A DNA stretch of 64,000 nucleotides, taken from NCBI GenBank assembly GCA_963682025.1, contig OY821517.1, forward strand, positions 54,334,716-54,398,715. The letters are read 5' to 3'. This document shows positions 45,246 through 55,586 of the stretch, in pieces. The notes under the pieces are model-generated. The model did no database searches and was not told the DNA's origin. It saw only the letters and a list, made by a program, of their open reading frames with translations. A program made the translations under genes and the position numbers. The DNA is from Cordilura impudica. Its lineage: Eukaryota; Arthropoda; Insecta; Diptera; Scathophagidae. How positions within the stretch are numbered: position 1 is the stretch's first letter; every line of letters starts with the position of its first letter.

Positions 45246-45592
45246 TTATTTCTTTAACAAAGAACCTTTAAAAGTAAAATGCTTTTGGAAATTTAAAAAA
45301 ACGGTATCATCAAAGTCAATTTTTTACCGAATATCATACTGCTCGATTGAATTATTAAAGCATACCCTTTCATATCCAAGTTGCCAGACCTCCCACCTTC
45401 CTTGGAAGCTTTTATTACATACCTATCAAGGTTTATATCAATATATTAAGGTTTAAATATTTTGATTAAATATTTTCAATGGAAGCTTTTAACAAAATAT
45501 ATTTTTGACGACTTGAAGGATCAATACCAAAAAAATTGGATCATAAAATTAAAAACTATTTTACTAATTTAAAAATTTTTATGTTTTATTTA

Positions 45593-45923
45593 TCTATAAT
45601 ATTAATAGGCTAGGCGACTTCTTGTAACAGCTGTTTTGTTCTACCGTTTTATACTGATTTTCACCAAACGTCTATTATTTGAAAGGTATTTCTTTTTAGC
45701 CGTTTTGCAGATTTACAGATTTTTAAAATTGTTCCTTTATTTTGAGTAAATTGCATTTAAAGTTGCTACTAACACATACATAAAATTATACAATGCTATG
45801 TGTGTGCTTATTAAATTTGTGAATTGGCTATAATTGATTAGCAGATCTTTAGGGACTTTATTTATTGAAAAAATTAAATTTCCTAGAATTTGCACTCGAA
45901 TTTCGAGGGCTGGAATCTGCCAG
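45593..45923 (+). mobile_element. Non-autonomous Helitron (family alpha), copy 4
   Basis: A|TCTATAATATTAATAGGC ... hairpin CACTCGAATTTCGAGG ... CTGCCAG|T. An internal deletion relative to copy 1 removes about 45 bp around TTAATGTGTTTGTAAT. It lies immediately beside the Tc1 remnant. Confidence 0.75.
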
Positions 45924-45924
45924 T

Positions 45925-46332
45925 TTAACATCAGAAAAAAGAAAACAAAACTTAAATGTATTCATTTTTATGCTGTGGACAAAACATTGGAAATCTTTAC
46001 TATACAATAATTCAAAATGTTCCCTCCATTTTCGGTTTCAATATTTTGTTGGGTACTCATTATTTCTTGGAACTGCTTCACAACGCCGAAGCATGGAGTC
46101 AATTAAATTGCTGATGATATCCATTGAAACTTTTTGCCACTCTGAATTAACTGCCTCTTGAGATCTGTATTATTTTTTTTATTTCGTTTCCGTATTTTTC
46201 GATATGCATACATTTCGTCATTTGGAATTGGCCTGTAACCAATTCCAGTAAACACAATATTGCCACTGTCAGTTGGGTGCAGTCGTCGTACAAACATTTT
46301 TCCATCATGGACTTTTAAATTAATCTTGAACT
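45925..46332 (-). pseudogene. Tc1-like transposase, C-terminal part
   Basis: Minus-strand text includes FKINLKVHDGKMFVRRLHPTD and, after an internal deletion/frameshift, QEAVNSEWQKVSMDIISNLIDSMLRRCEAV, the W..I....LI.SM..R...V signature at the end of Tc1 transposases. The middle of the catalytic domain is missing. It continues beyond an inserted LINE at 47428-47660. Confidence 0.72.
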
Positions 46333-46342
46333 TATCTGAAAA

Positions 46343-47417
46343 GAGGTTATCCTAAATCTCACATCAAGGAGTAGCTTTTAAACAAGATATTGATCTTCAC
46401 AGACTACAGAAATTTAAGGAAGGCGGTCATATAGGACACCTGATGATCCTTGACAAAGCCAAAAGTATCAAAGATATGACTTTATGTAGTGAAGTGGTAC
46501 ACTAACGGATCCAAAACAACAGAACGAGTAGGAGCGGGGTTTACGGACCAAGGTGCACACACATCCCCCTATGTAATGAATTCACAATATTTACAGCTGA
46601 ACTGTTTAGCAGTAGCTGCATTGAGTGCGTCAGCTACTGCTAAACTAATGGAAAGAAACCTGACAAGGACGAAGATAAATCTTATGTCAGATAGCCAGGC
46701 TATTCTACAAGCACTGGGCAAATCGGTATACCAGCATAAATCCATGCTCTACAGCCATAGAGCCCTTAATGAACTAGCTACACTTAATAAAGTGACGCTT
46801 ATATGTCACAAAGGGTATGAAGGAAATGAGAAAGCCGACGAACAGGCAACACGAGGAGCATAAAGACCATTCATTGGTTCAAACCCTCAATTCAGATTCA
46901 ACAGAAAAGACATATCTGCGAACATCGACAGATGGATTAAAGAAGAATCGGTGCAGTATTGTAATGGACAAGTACTACTTCAACACTCAAAAAAATTCTT
47001 GCATCGAAGCGAAAAAAGGAGCAGGGATGCCCTAATCTTGAATAGATTCAGTTTAAGACATCTACGTGGGGCACTCACAGGGCACTATGGGTGCCATTAC
47101 ATCCAATACAAAATACACTTGGCTGAAAATAAAACGTGTAGATACTGCCTGGAAGATGACGAAACCATGGAACATGTACTGGCAAAATGTCCAGCGTTTG
47201 CAAATCTAAGGCAATAACTTTTTGGCGAATCTGAAATCAGGGAGGAGGCATACAAAACATTGGCGGTGAAGGACATCATCAAGTTCCTAAACGCTGTAAT
47301 GAACCAATAAAACAGGAGAGAACAAGAATCTGAAAGAGGGTGTACAATAAATCTACTTGGTCGAGGTGCAGGAGGAAATAACACTCAACTTGACAATACC
47401 GTAAATCGCAACAATCG
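46343..47417 (+). mobile_element. RNase H-bearing LINE fragment inserted in Tc1 remnant
   Basis: Flanked by TATCTGAAAA at 46333-46342 and 47418-47427, a 10 bp target-site duplication, so the LINE insertion postdates the Tc1 element. 5'-truncated: only RNase H, the zinc-motif region and the 3' UTR are present. Distinct from the LOA-like family at 28 and 51 kb by sequence. Confidence 0.8.
46489..47217 (+). pseudogene. LINE RNase H and C-terminal zinc motif
   Basis: The first frame: KWYTNGSKTTERVGAGF (RNase H start; the first catalytic Asp is replaced by Asn), NCLAVAALSASA, INLMSDSQAILQAL (Asp retained), HKGYEGNEKADEQA. It stops at 46861. The next frame from 46951 has LRHLRGALTGHYGCHYIQYKI, CRYCLEDDETMEHVLAKCPAFANLR, the CCHC-like end. 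The frames are offset, so it is a broken copy. Confidence 0.78.
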
Positions 47418-47427
47418 TATCTGAAAA

Positions 47428-47660
47428 TATTCTAGTAGTCCTATTTCGTCTTGATCCGTTCATGTGTTCTTCAGCAAAATTTATGCGAGCCACACAATTT
47501 TTCTCATTTCTTCACAGGATGAGCCTCAATTGCTCGTCAGGAAACAGTTCGAGCATTTTTGTTTAAATTCTTTTCATTCATAGAATATTTTTCACAAATA
47601 TTGTTTAATACCGATATTGTGGTCTTCAACTATTCACAAAACTTTATGTTTGCCATTATT
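47428..47660 (-). pseudogene. Tc1-like transposase, N-terminal/central part
   Basis: On the minus strand, interrupted text NARTVS-RAIEAHPVKK, RINFAEEHMN and RIFSDT corresponds to the DNA-binding end and the first catalytic-domain strand of Tc1 transposases (RTV.RRL.....; R..FA..H; IFSDE). It joins FKINLKV on the far side of the LINE insertion. Several stops. Confidence 0.6.
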
Positions 47661-47867
47661 TTATAATCTATATTTTAAGACATGAAGGAAAATTTTTACA
47701 TCCCTTTTGGAGCATAATGCGGTTACGGGGGGGGGGGGTTGAGGCTTAGCATAGTTATAGCTGATATGGAGGAGAAGTGCCGAATGATTAAATTTGTATA
47801 TACTATGTGTTAAAAAATATATTAAATTATATAAAATATAATAATTATAATAAATAATTTTATAAGA

Positions 47868-48118
47868 GCCTAAAGGTATGCTAATCAATTTTAGCCGTTT
47901 TAAAATTCATCGCATTTCATTATAATTGTATATCACATGCCCTGTGTTGAATTGTGAATTACTAAAATTGATTAGAATACCTTTGGAATGAACATTATTC
48001 ATAAATATTCATAAATGTTTTATGTATTTATACAGATTAAAATAACATCGAAAGCAAAAAATTGGACGAAAAAATTTCTAGAATTTCCACTCGAATTTCG
48101 AGTGCTGGGCTATACTAG
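47868..48118 (+). mobile_element. Helitron alpha remnant with intact 3' end (copy 5)
   Basis: The 3' end is the best in the window: a perfect hairpin CACTCGA-ATT-TCGAGTG, then CTGGGCTATACTAG and T. The 5' part is replaced by inverted internal sequence (CCTAAAGGTATGCTAATCAA), so it is a rearranged, partial copy. Confidence 0.6.
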
Positions 48119-48424
48119 TAATCAATTATATGATGAAACAAACATTGAAAAATATAATTATGTTATAAAAGTAGTTGAAAGTGAACATCAGAAATTATAA
48201 ATACTTATATCATCTAAAGATTTTATACATTTTGTTTCAATTAACTCTGGTAGCAAAGTTTAAAAGTATCCATTGTTTTGGCATCACTAACAACAAATAT
48301 CTCTTTTATCTATTTTTTTATTGTATTTTTTGTAACACATGTATTGTCTTTTGATAGATAACACACAAAAAAGTTATTTCGCAAAAAAAAAACATAATTT
48401 TTGGAATTAACGCGTAATTATTAC

Positions 48425-49185
48425 AAAAGTAAAAAGCAATAGTCGATCTAGACCCACTACACTATACCCTGCAATTAGAGACCCTATCTCTTAGGTCCAA
48501 ACTATTAGATATAGAAAAAAAGATTAGACAAAATTTGAGTGGCAATGTTATTAATTTTTTTGCCTTCGGATATGAAAAAGTTCACATCGGATGCTATATT
48601 TATATGGGGAGTAGGTCGAAAAATGGACCGATCATGACCATATTTGGTAAAGTCACTTATATTTTGAAAAAAATATATTCAAACCAAATGTGAGAAAAAT
48701 CTGTGCAACATTTTTGTTTTTTGATAGATTTAAGTGAAGGTCGGGAAGCAGCTCTACATGGAGCCTATGACTAAGAATTGTCCTATAGGGATTTTATTTG
48801 GACTACTGATTAATGGATATAATAAACGCATACAAACCCAATTTGACTGAGATCTGTATGAAAATTTGGATCTTATGGCAATTTAAGTCGATTTCATAGG
48901 GGTCATTTGTGTGGGGGCTAGATCTGAATATGGACCGAATTTCACCAATTTAAATAGCGTTCATGCCATGGTCGATAAAAGCTTATATACAAAATTTCAT
49001 CAAAATATACTCATATTTGTGACCTGCAGTTTACATGGACACACAGGACAGACGGACAGACGGACGGACGGACGGACATAGCTAAATCGACTCAGATAAT
49101 GATTCTGAGTCAAATATTTTTGGTAGTTACAAACAGCACTACGAACTCATTATACCCAAACCACATAGTGGTATAGGTATATACA
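48425..49185 (+). repeat. Interspersed family R, near-complete copy
   Basis: From ATAGTCGATCTAGACCCACTA to CACATAGTGGTATAGGTATA with the GACAGACGGACAGACGGACGG microsatellite region at about 49050-49078 in family order. Diverged from the 9.5 and 60.5 kb copies. Confidence 0.75.
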
Positions 49186-49215
49186 TAATTTAAGACTTAC
49201 GAGAAATTATTACAC

Positions 49216-49659
49216 AAGTAAGAAAATAGCATGCGTATAGAGACCCTATCTCTTAGATCCAACTAATTATACATAGAAAATAAGCTTAAACCAAATCTGA
49301 CTGGCATTGTTACTAATTTTTTTGCCTTCGAATATGAAAATTTTCATATTTTATATAGGGGACTAATGGACCGCTTCTGACCATATTTGGTAAGGTCACT
49401 TATTTTTTTCAAAACCATATACCAACCAAATTTCAGAAAAATCAACATACAGAAACCCAATTTGGTCGAGATTTTCATGATAATTTGGCTATTATGGCAA
49501 TTTGAGTCCGTCTCATAGCGGTCATTTGTATGGGGACTCAGTCTGAATATCAACCGATTTTTACCAATTTCAATAGCCTTCGTCCTATGGCCGATAAAGG
49601 CTTATACACTCAGTTTCATCAAAACATATTCACTTTTGCGACAGGGTTTCCATCGACAC
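49216..49659 (+). repeat. Interspersed family R, partial copy
   Basis: A second copy follows the previous one directly (AGTAAGAAAATAGCATGCG, GAGACCCTATCTCTTAGATC), lacks the middle, and stops at a TA where a foldback element begins. Confidence 0.65.
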
Positions 49660-49661
49660 TA

Positions 49662-51083
49662 GAGTGGTCCTTAAAAATAAGTCGATTTATCGGTGTCCGT
49701 CCGTCTGTGTGCCCATTATCGTGGTCCCACGTTATACGGACGTTTTTAAAATGACGATGTTGGGGAGTGTCGGTGTCCAGTTTGTTTCCTTTCTATATAA
49801 AGCTAATAAATGTGCAGTTTGGGGAGAATCAAATAAAGAAATCGATTGAAAGTTTCAAAAGTGTTTATAGGGGGAACATATGACTTTTTTCAGATTTTTC
49901 GAATAGTTCGTTCTATAGTTTAATTTTTTTCGACTACTTGTTATATGAATCGATTTAAGTATTAAATTTTCTTTTCAGAAAACTATATAACTTCAAAATC
50001 GAATAAAAACTCGCGAAGATATAACAAATATCCCAAAAACACTAGGTCATGAAATTTGAACGACACTTTTTTTTGGTATACGAAGTATTGTTTTATTTCT
50101 ACGATGTTAGGCTATTGCGCAACGAGTCCGAAAATGGCTAAATTTTTTAATAAAATTTTTCAAGTTTTAAAAAATTTTCTTAAACAAAATTTAAAAAATG
50201 GATCTAGCAGTTCAAGATTTTGTTACAATTTTTTTAACAAGGATTTTTTTGCTGACTTCGAGAAAAATTAGAATTTTGTGAAATATTCAGTACTCATTCT
50301 AAATACTTTGTGTCAAATATTAATAAGTTTTTTACTTTTAAATGTTATATTTTATCGTAATAGCCTAGGGTTTCGGAAAAAATAATATGACTTCATTAAC
50401 CCTTTTGGACTTGGGGTCACATATGACCCCAAGCTAATGAAAAACAATTTATTCAAAGATTTCAAATATTTTTTTATAAGTGCTGTTGAATTTTTAGATG
50501 TGACGCCTAAAATATAATAACCAAATGTGCAAGTCTTCCATGCTAATAATTTGGAATAAATCGAACAACGTTAACCCATTCCTTGCCGAGGCCAAACTTT
50601 GGTTAACAACGCGGTAATAAAACAATACTTTCTATCTGAGAATTGATAATTATAGAGACCAAAAAAATATTGGCATTTATCAATTTCTCAAAGTTGAAAA
50701 AAATGCCATCAAACTTCATGACGTAGTTTTTTTTTGGCACAAAAGTGGTTTGGGGCATTTGCTATTTCTTGGCGAGTTTTTTTTTATCGATTTTGAAGTT
50801 TTATAGGTTTTTGAAAAGGTAATTTAATACTGATCTCGACTTATATAACAACTTGTCGGAAAAATTGAACTATAGAACGAAAATTTCGCAAAATCTGATA
50901 AAAATCATATTTTTCCCATATAAACATACTTGAAATTTTCGATCGATTTCCGGCGCGAAATTTCTTTTTCTGATTGTCCCCAAACTTCACATTGATTAGT
51001 TTTATATAGAAAGGAAACAAACTGGACCTTGCCTCTTCCCAAAATCACAATTTGAAAAATGTCCAAATAACGTAGGACAACTC
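49662..51083. mobile_element. Foldback element 2, about 400-bp arms, TA-flanked
   Basis: Ends GAGTGGTCC and, inverted, GAGTTGTCC, bordered by TA at 49660-49661 and 51084-51085. The arms match along roughly 49662-50080 and 50690-51083 (for example CCAGTTTGTTTCCTTTCTATA at 49776 against TATAGAAAGGAAACAAACTGG at 51007). The core (50293-50520) carries the left part of the repeat seen at 1-220. No transposase is present. Confidence 0.75.
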
Positions 51084-51085
51084 TA

Positions 51086-51163
51086 ATGGGGACTAGGCCG
51101 AAGAATGGACCAATCATGACTATATTTGGTAAGGTCAGTTATTTTTTGCAAAAGCATATACAA
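51086..51163 (+). repeat. Family R fragment left of LOA-like copy 2
   Basis: GGGGACTAGGCCGAAGAATGG and TATTTGGTAAGGTCAGTTA match the middle of R; the repeat resumes at 52685 after the LINE. Confidence 0.65.
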
Positions 51164-52684
51164 GCATACAAAGCGAATTCCTGGACAGGAAGCTGAGTTT
51201 CAGACGGAACTTAGAGGAAAGGGCGAAGAAGGCGACTATAGCTTTATACTACTACAAAAAGGCCATTGGTAAGCGGTGGGGCTTCAGCCCGAAAATTGCT
51301 AACTGGATCTACACAGCGGTGGTTCGCCCAATACTGCTGTACGGGATTATCGTACGGTGGCCTGCTCTAGAGAAGGCCTCCAATACCAACCTTCTTGCAA
51401 GGGTACAGAGAATGGCTTCCATGTGTATCACTGGTGCCCTTCGTACTACACCTACGGATGCCTTGAACATCCTCTTAAACCTAATACCGTTGGACGTAAT
51501 AGGAAAGCAGTCGGCGGCCTCATCGGCCATTCGACTAAGAAGCACAACACAATGGCGTGATCATAATTGTGGCCAAGGAGTGATCCTGACTAACAGGAAC
51601 TTACCATTGAACGTGGATTATATTACTCCCAGGAGTGTATTCGAACGACATTATACTACTCCCAGGAGTGTATTCGAACGACACTACAACACTCTGATAC
51701 CGACCAGGGAATCTTGGTCAGGGAGCATTCCAGGTAGCAGGCGTTCCAAAGATTTCTATACTGACGGACCGAAATTGTGTGGTCAAGTTGGTTTCGGAGT
51801 CTATTGAAAGGAGCTTGGACTAAATCTGGCTCGCAGGTTGCCAGACCACTGCAATGTTTATCAGGCAGAGGTATTGGCAATAAAGGAAGTTGCTGACTGG
51901 TTGGGTCGGAATATTCTGTCTACAACCACAGTCAACAGCTACTCTGATAGTCAGGCCGCGGTAAAATCCTTGTAATCAATGTTCATGAAAACAAGAACCA
52001 CCCTTAGCTACCGCACGTCTTTAAATGAGATGGTCAAGCAGTTCGACATCCGACTCATATGGGTCCCAGGGCACAGGAATATACCGGGAAACTGTAAAGC
52101 TGATGAGCTGGCAAGACAGAACACTACCTTACGGGTTCCCGCGGACTTGGAATGTGTTCGTACACCCCTGGAATCGTGCAAGCTGGCATAACAGACAACA
52201 GATGGGCTAATGGATCAACATGCAGGATCACGAGACAAATCTGGCCGGCTCTGAATCATAAGCGCACTAGTGCGCTACTATCACTCCCCCGTGGGGAGAT
52301 TTCAACAGCAGTTGCTGTTATCACTGGGCACTGCCTTAAAAGGAGACACGCTGAGCGCCTCAGAGTATCGTCAAATGACTTATGTCGTAGCTGCATGGAT
52401 GTGGAGGAGGTGGAGAACATAGAACACTTCCTTTGCTATTGCCCGGCGCTCTCCAGAATGAGACTTCGAACATTGGAATCGCCGTTTCTTCACGATCTCT
52501 CTGATCTTTCAAATGTGGAAATTTCACAATTCAGGGGCTTCATCAAGAGCTCAAACTGGTTCTACAGTGGGGAATGAGGGGAACACCTATTCATCCCGTG
52601 GTATCACAATGGACCGCAGAGTCTAAATGTGCTTTTCCTTTCGTTTAGCAGCCACTTCCAACCTAACCAAACCTAACCTAACCT
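51164..52684 (+). mobile_element. LOA-like LINE copy 2, 5'-truncated, (AACCT)n tail
   Basis: ATATACAA at 51156-51163 and 52685-52692 fits a target duplication within family R. The start aligns with the TTCCTGGACAGGAAGCTGA portion of copy 1 (about 29625). The 3' end reads CCAACCTAACCAAACCTAACC and continues with CTAACCTA, the same short repeat that ends copy 1. Confidence 0.82.
51319..52577 (+). pseudogene. LOA-like RT end and RNase H, degenerate
   Basis: RPILLYGIIVRWPALEKASNTNLLARVQ, then a 33 bp tandem duplication that repeats TPRSVFERHYT, then DFYTDGPKLCGQVGFGVY (RNase H, DGS changed to DGP) and a stop at 51805. Later pieces: a TAA at 51974 inside the SDSQAAVKS segment, FDIRLIWVPGHRNIPGNCKADELAR, and from 52152 the zinc-motif end CRSCMDVEEVENIEHFLCYCP. 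More decayed than copy 1. Confidence 0.8.
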
Positions 52685-53175
52685 ATATACAAACCAAATT
52701 TAAGAAAGATCTGTGCAATATTTTTGTTGTTTAATAGATTTAAGTGAAGATCGGAAATCAGTTCCATATGTGGGCTATGGCTAAGAATTGTCCTATAGGG
52801 TATATTTTTGGACTACTGATAAATGTATGTAATAAACATAAACAAACTCAATTTGGACGAGATTTTTATGATAATTTGCATCTGTGTGGGGGACTAAGTC
52901 TGTACATGAACCGATTTCCACCAATTCCAATAACGTTCATTCCATGACGGATAGAAGCTTAAATACTAAATTTCAGCAAAATATATTCATATTTGCGACC
53001 TGTAGTTTGATTACAAAGTTTACGTGGACACACAGCCGGACGGACGGACATCGATAAATCGACTCTGAAAGTGATTCTGAGTCTATCGGTAAAATAGAAG
53101 ATGGGTCAGGTTAAATATTTTTGGTAGTTACAAACATTATGCCTTTACCACTTAGTAGTATAAGGTATAAAAACA
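52685..53175 (+). repeat. Family R fragment right of LOA-like copy 2
   Basis: Continues the interrupted repeat: TGCAATATTTTTGTTGTTTAA, TTTAAGTGAAGATCGGAA, GGACTACTGATAAATG, GCCGGACGGACGGACATCG and CCACTTAGTAGTATAAGG. Confidence 0.7.
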
Positions 53176-54134
53176 AAATTGGCAATATTAGAATTTTGTA
53201 AAAGCTTCCAAAGTATTGTCTCTCAATGTATGTCACTTAATTTTTTTATATTTATTTTGTATATCACCAATTGCGGCCATTTAAGCAGCGATTTACCTTA
53301 AAATCCAAAAAGATGTGTTATGACGACTAAATTATTATTATAAAATGGTCATTCATGTCCGCCAGCAATCAGTCATCGCAATAAATATAACCAAAAGTTA
53401 CTACCACTTGCTATATGAAGGCAGAATTATATAGAAATTATGTGACCATCCATTAGATTGGAAATATTATAAATATTTACAATTGCGGACATTTTGTTAA
53501 AAAAAATTTTTTAATGTCTTAAGTTTACACTGCCATAAAAAACACGCACACACACACACATACATACATATAAATTTAAAACGTTTTGGAAAATGTTATA
53601 AAAACAAAGAAGCAATAAACTTTAATCACTTCTAGATTAGAGAAATATTAAGTGTTTAAATGAGTTGTTTAATGTCTGCCATAAGTAAATATTTACACTG
53701 ACACCTAAACAACACACACACACACGCACAAATATGCTAATGCAAATACAAAAAACATTAAGGTATTTTTAAATCCATTTAAATGATCGCCTCTAGGACA
53801 AAACAGAATACCAACCTTCTTAACATTATTTAAAAGAAAAAGAAAAAAGGTCTTAATTAACTGGCCTTAAAATAACAAAACAACTAATGATTCATGCTCC
53901 CTCCAACCACCCCCTCTAGTTTTCTAACACCAGCAATGTCGTAAGGCAAATTTTACAAATATTAACATAGCAGAAGCAGCAGAGATTTCAACGATTAACG
54001 GCCATAAATAAGGAAGATAACTGGAAAGGGTATCTGGCAAAGGGCTGGGGGGGTAGTAGAAGCAAACCTTTATAAGATTAAGACCATTTAGCTTTTTAAA
54101 GCATTAAGAATTTCACTAGACAACGAGAAACAAC
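53176..54134. other. Upstream region of the pickpocket-like gene
   Basis: Contains two diverged copies of a short block ending in (AC)n (about 53450-53565 and 53650-53725), and no repeat with coding remnants. A TTTATAAGA box at about 54070 lies 64 nt before the start codon and might serve as a TATA box. Promoter identity is not established. Confidence 0.35.
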
Positions 54135-54328
54135 ATGGTTTATATGGAAGATTTTCAATATTTAAAACCAAAAAATTCCTCTTTACAAAAATTTAAAACA
54201 AAATCAAAGAAACCAAAGGAAATTGGCTTAAGGGGCAGTTTAAAGCCATATTTCATAGAATATTGCAATAAATCCTCAATACATTGTTTTCATTACTTTA
54301 CGGACAACAAACTTAGATATTATGAAAA
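54135..54328 (+). CDS. Pickpocket-like DEG/ENaC channel, coding exon 1
   Basis: Encodes about 64 residues of the cytosolic N-terminus: a basic stretch (KFKTKSKKPKEIG), then SLKPYFIEYCNKSSIHCFHYFTDNKLRYYEK, the conserved pre-TM1 segment of insect pickpocket channels (F.EYC..SSIHG..Y). The start is supported by AAACAACATGG. The exon ends two bases into a Lys codon at a GTAAGA donor (54329). The family's His-Gly gating motif reads His-Cys here (IHCF), unusual because Gly is conserved across DEG/ENaC channels. The protein would be a plasma-membrane, amiloride-type sodium channel subunit, commonly used by insects for chemo- or mechanosensation. The ppk paralogue cannot be named from this. Confidence 0.85.
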
Positions 54329-54392
54329 GTAAGATAGTTAAAAGAAATAAGCAAAAGAATATTTTCTAATCATGGTTAATTTATCTTTACAG
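54329..54392 (+). other. 64-bp intron of the pickpocket-like gene
   Basis: GTAAGATAG donor, and acceptor TTATCTTTACAG ending at 54392. Splicing restores the frame (Lys, then VIWLLIIMATS) and joins the pre-TM1 segment to TM1 exactly as the family requires. A short intron of this size is typical of flies. Confidence 0.85.
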
Positions 54393-54928
54393 AGTTATTT
54401 GGTTACTTATTATAATGGCCACCAGCATTTGTTGTATCATTGTCTATTTTGATTTGGCTGAATTGTATTACACTCAACGCATCCAAACGACGGTAGCCGA
54501 TTCAGTACATCCCGTTTTTATGATAACATTTCCCTCGGTAGGACTTTGTTTAAGACATCGCATCGATTGGCCACGTCTACAAAGCGAAGCTCCCCAAAGA
54601 TTCTTGCCACCAAATGCCAGCAATAAAACTCTACGAACATTTTTAACATTTTTCGAACAATTAGCTGACATAAAATTACATTCCTTTCATCGTTTCGCAA
54701 CATTATTTGACGAATCATCGAATGTTAATCTAAGTCTCATCGATGAAGTGGATATTTTATCGGTCATGGAATATTTAGCACCGCCCTGCTGGGAAATATT
54801 TGCCAACAAATGTATCTGGCGCTTTAAAACGTACAATTGCTGTGATTTATTTATATTGGAACGTACAGAGTTCGGTTTTTGCTACGTTTTCAATTCGGCC
54901 GTAAGTGAGGTGGCTCAAGAGAGAGTGG
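54393..54928 (+). CDS. Pickpocket-like DEG/ENaC channel, coding exon 2
   Basis: Continues with transmembrane helix 1 (VIWLLIIMATSICCIIVYFDL), then the start of the extracellular domain: YTQRIQTTVADSVHPVF, FPSVGLCLRHRIDWPRL (family: V.IC...R..W..L), PPCWEIFANKCIWRFKTYNCCDLF and TEFGFCYVFNSA, the conserved C..F..C.W.....C..LF....T..G.CY.FN palm/finger signature. The exon probably ends either at GTAAGTGAG (54901) or at GTATGT (54929); coordinates use the second, which retains VSEVAQERV. An in-frame TAA follows at 54934. The remaining ectodomain, TM2 and the DEG site are not in the window, so the next intron is over 9 kb and full of transposons. No disabling mutation is seen in these exons. Confidence 0.85.
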
Positions 54929-55190
54929 TATGTTAAATAAAGTGTTTATACTGTGGGACAATTTCGGGGTCATGGGCTGGGGGTGAGAGATACCAAGTCG
55001 CGATGAAAGTACTAGATCAGTATAGTAAAACGTGCAAGGGTTTGGCGTTCTCAGGAAAAAATTTTATATTTATGGCCTTCTATATTCTTTCCATAACTTG
55101 ATGTATGTTTGCATAGCTATAAATCACGAACCATCGATGATTTCTCACTTCGTTCTTCAGTAAAATTGTAGCTAATGCTTAAGTAAGTAA

Positions 55191-55564
55191 TCTATAATAT
55201 TAATAGGCCAGGCGATTTGTTGTGACTGATGTTTTGTTCTACCGTTTTATCCCGATTTTGGCCAGACGTATATTATTTGAAAGGTATTTCTTTTTAGAAG
55301 ATTTGCAGATTTACCGATTTTTAATTTTTTTCCTTTATTTTGAGTAAATTGCATTTAAAATTGTCACTAACACATACATAAAATTATACAATGCTATGTG
55401 TGTGTTTATTAAATTTGTTAATGTGTTTGTAATAAAAATGAGTTTGTTTTTTGTGTTGATTTGTGAATTGGCTATAATTGATTAGCATACTTTTAGGGTC
55501 TTTATTTAATAAAATAAAATTTCCAAGAAATTGCACTCGAATATCGAGGGCTGGAACCTGCTAG
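55191..55564 (+). mobile_element. Non-autonomous Helitron (family alpha), copy 6
   Basis: A|TCTATAATATTAATAGGC ... CACTCGAATATCGAGG hairpin ... CCTGCTAG|T, 374 bp, with an intact CTAG terminus. It is in the presumed intron after pickpocket exon 2, in the sense orientation. Confidence 0.8.
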
Positions 55565-55586
55565 TTTTTTATTAATATGTCCATTA

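Noticed and set aside
54474..54718. Minus-strand frames across pickpocket exon 2
   Set aside because: Shadows of the well-supported plus-strand exon.
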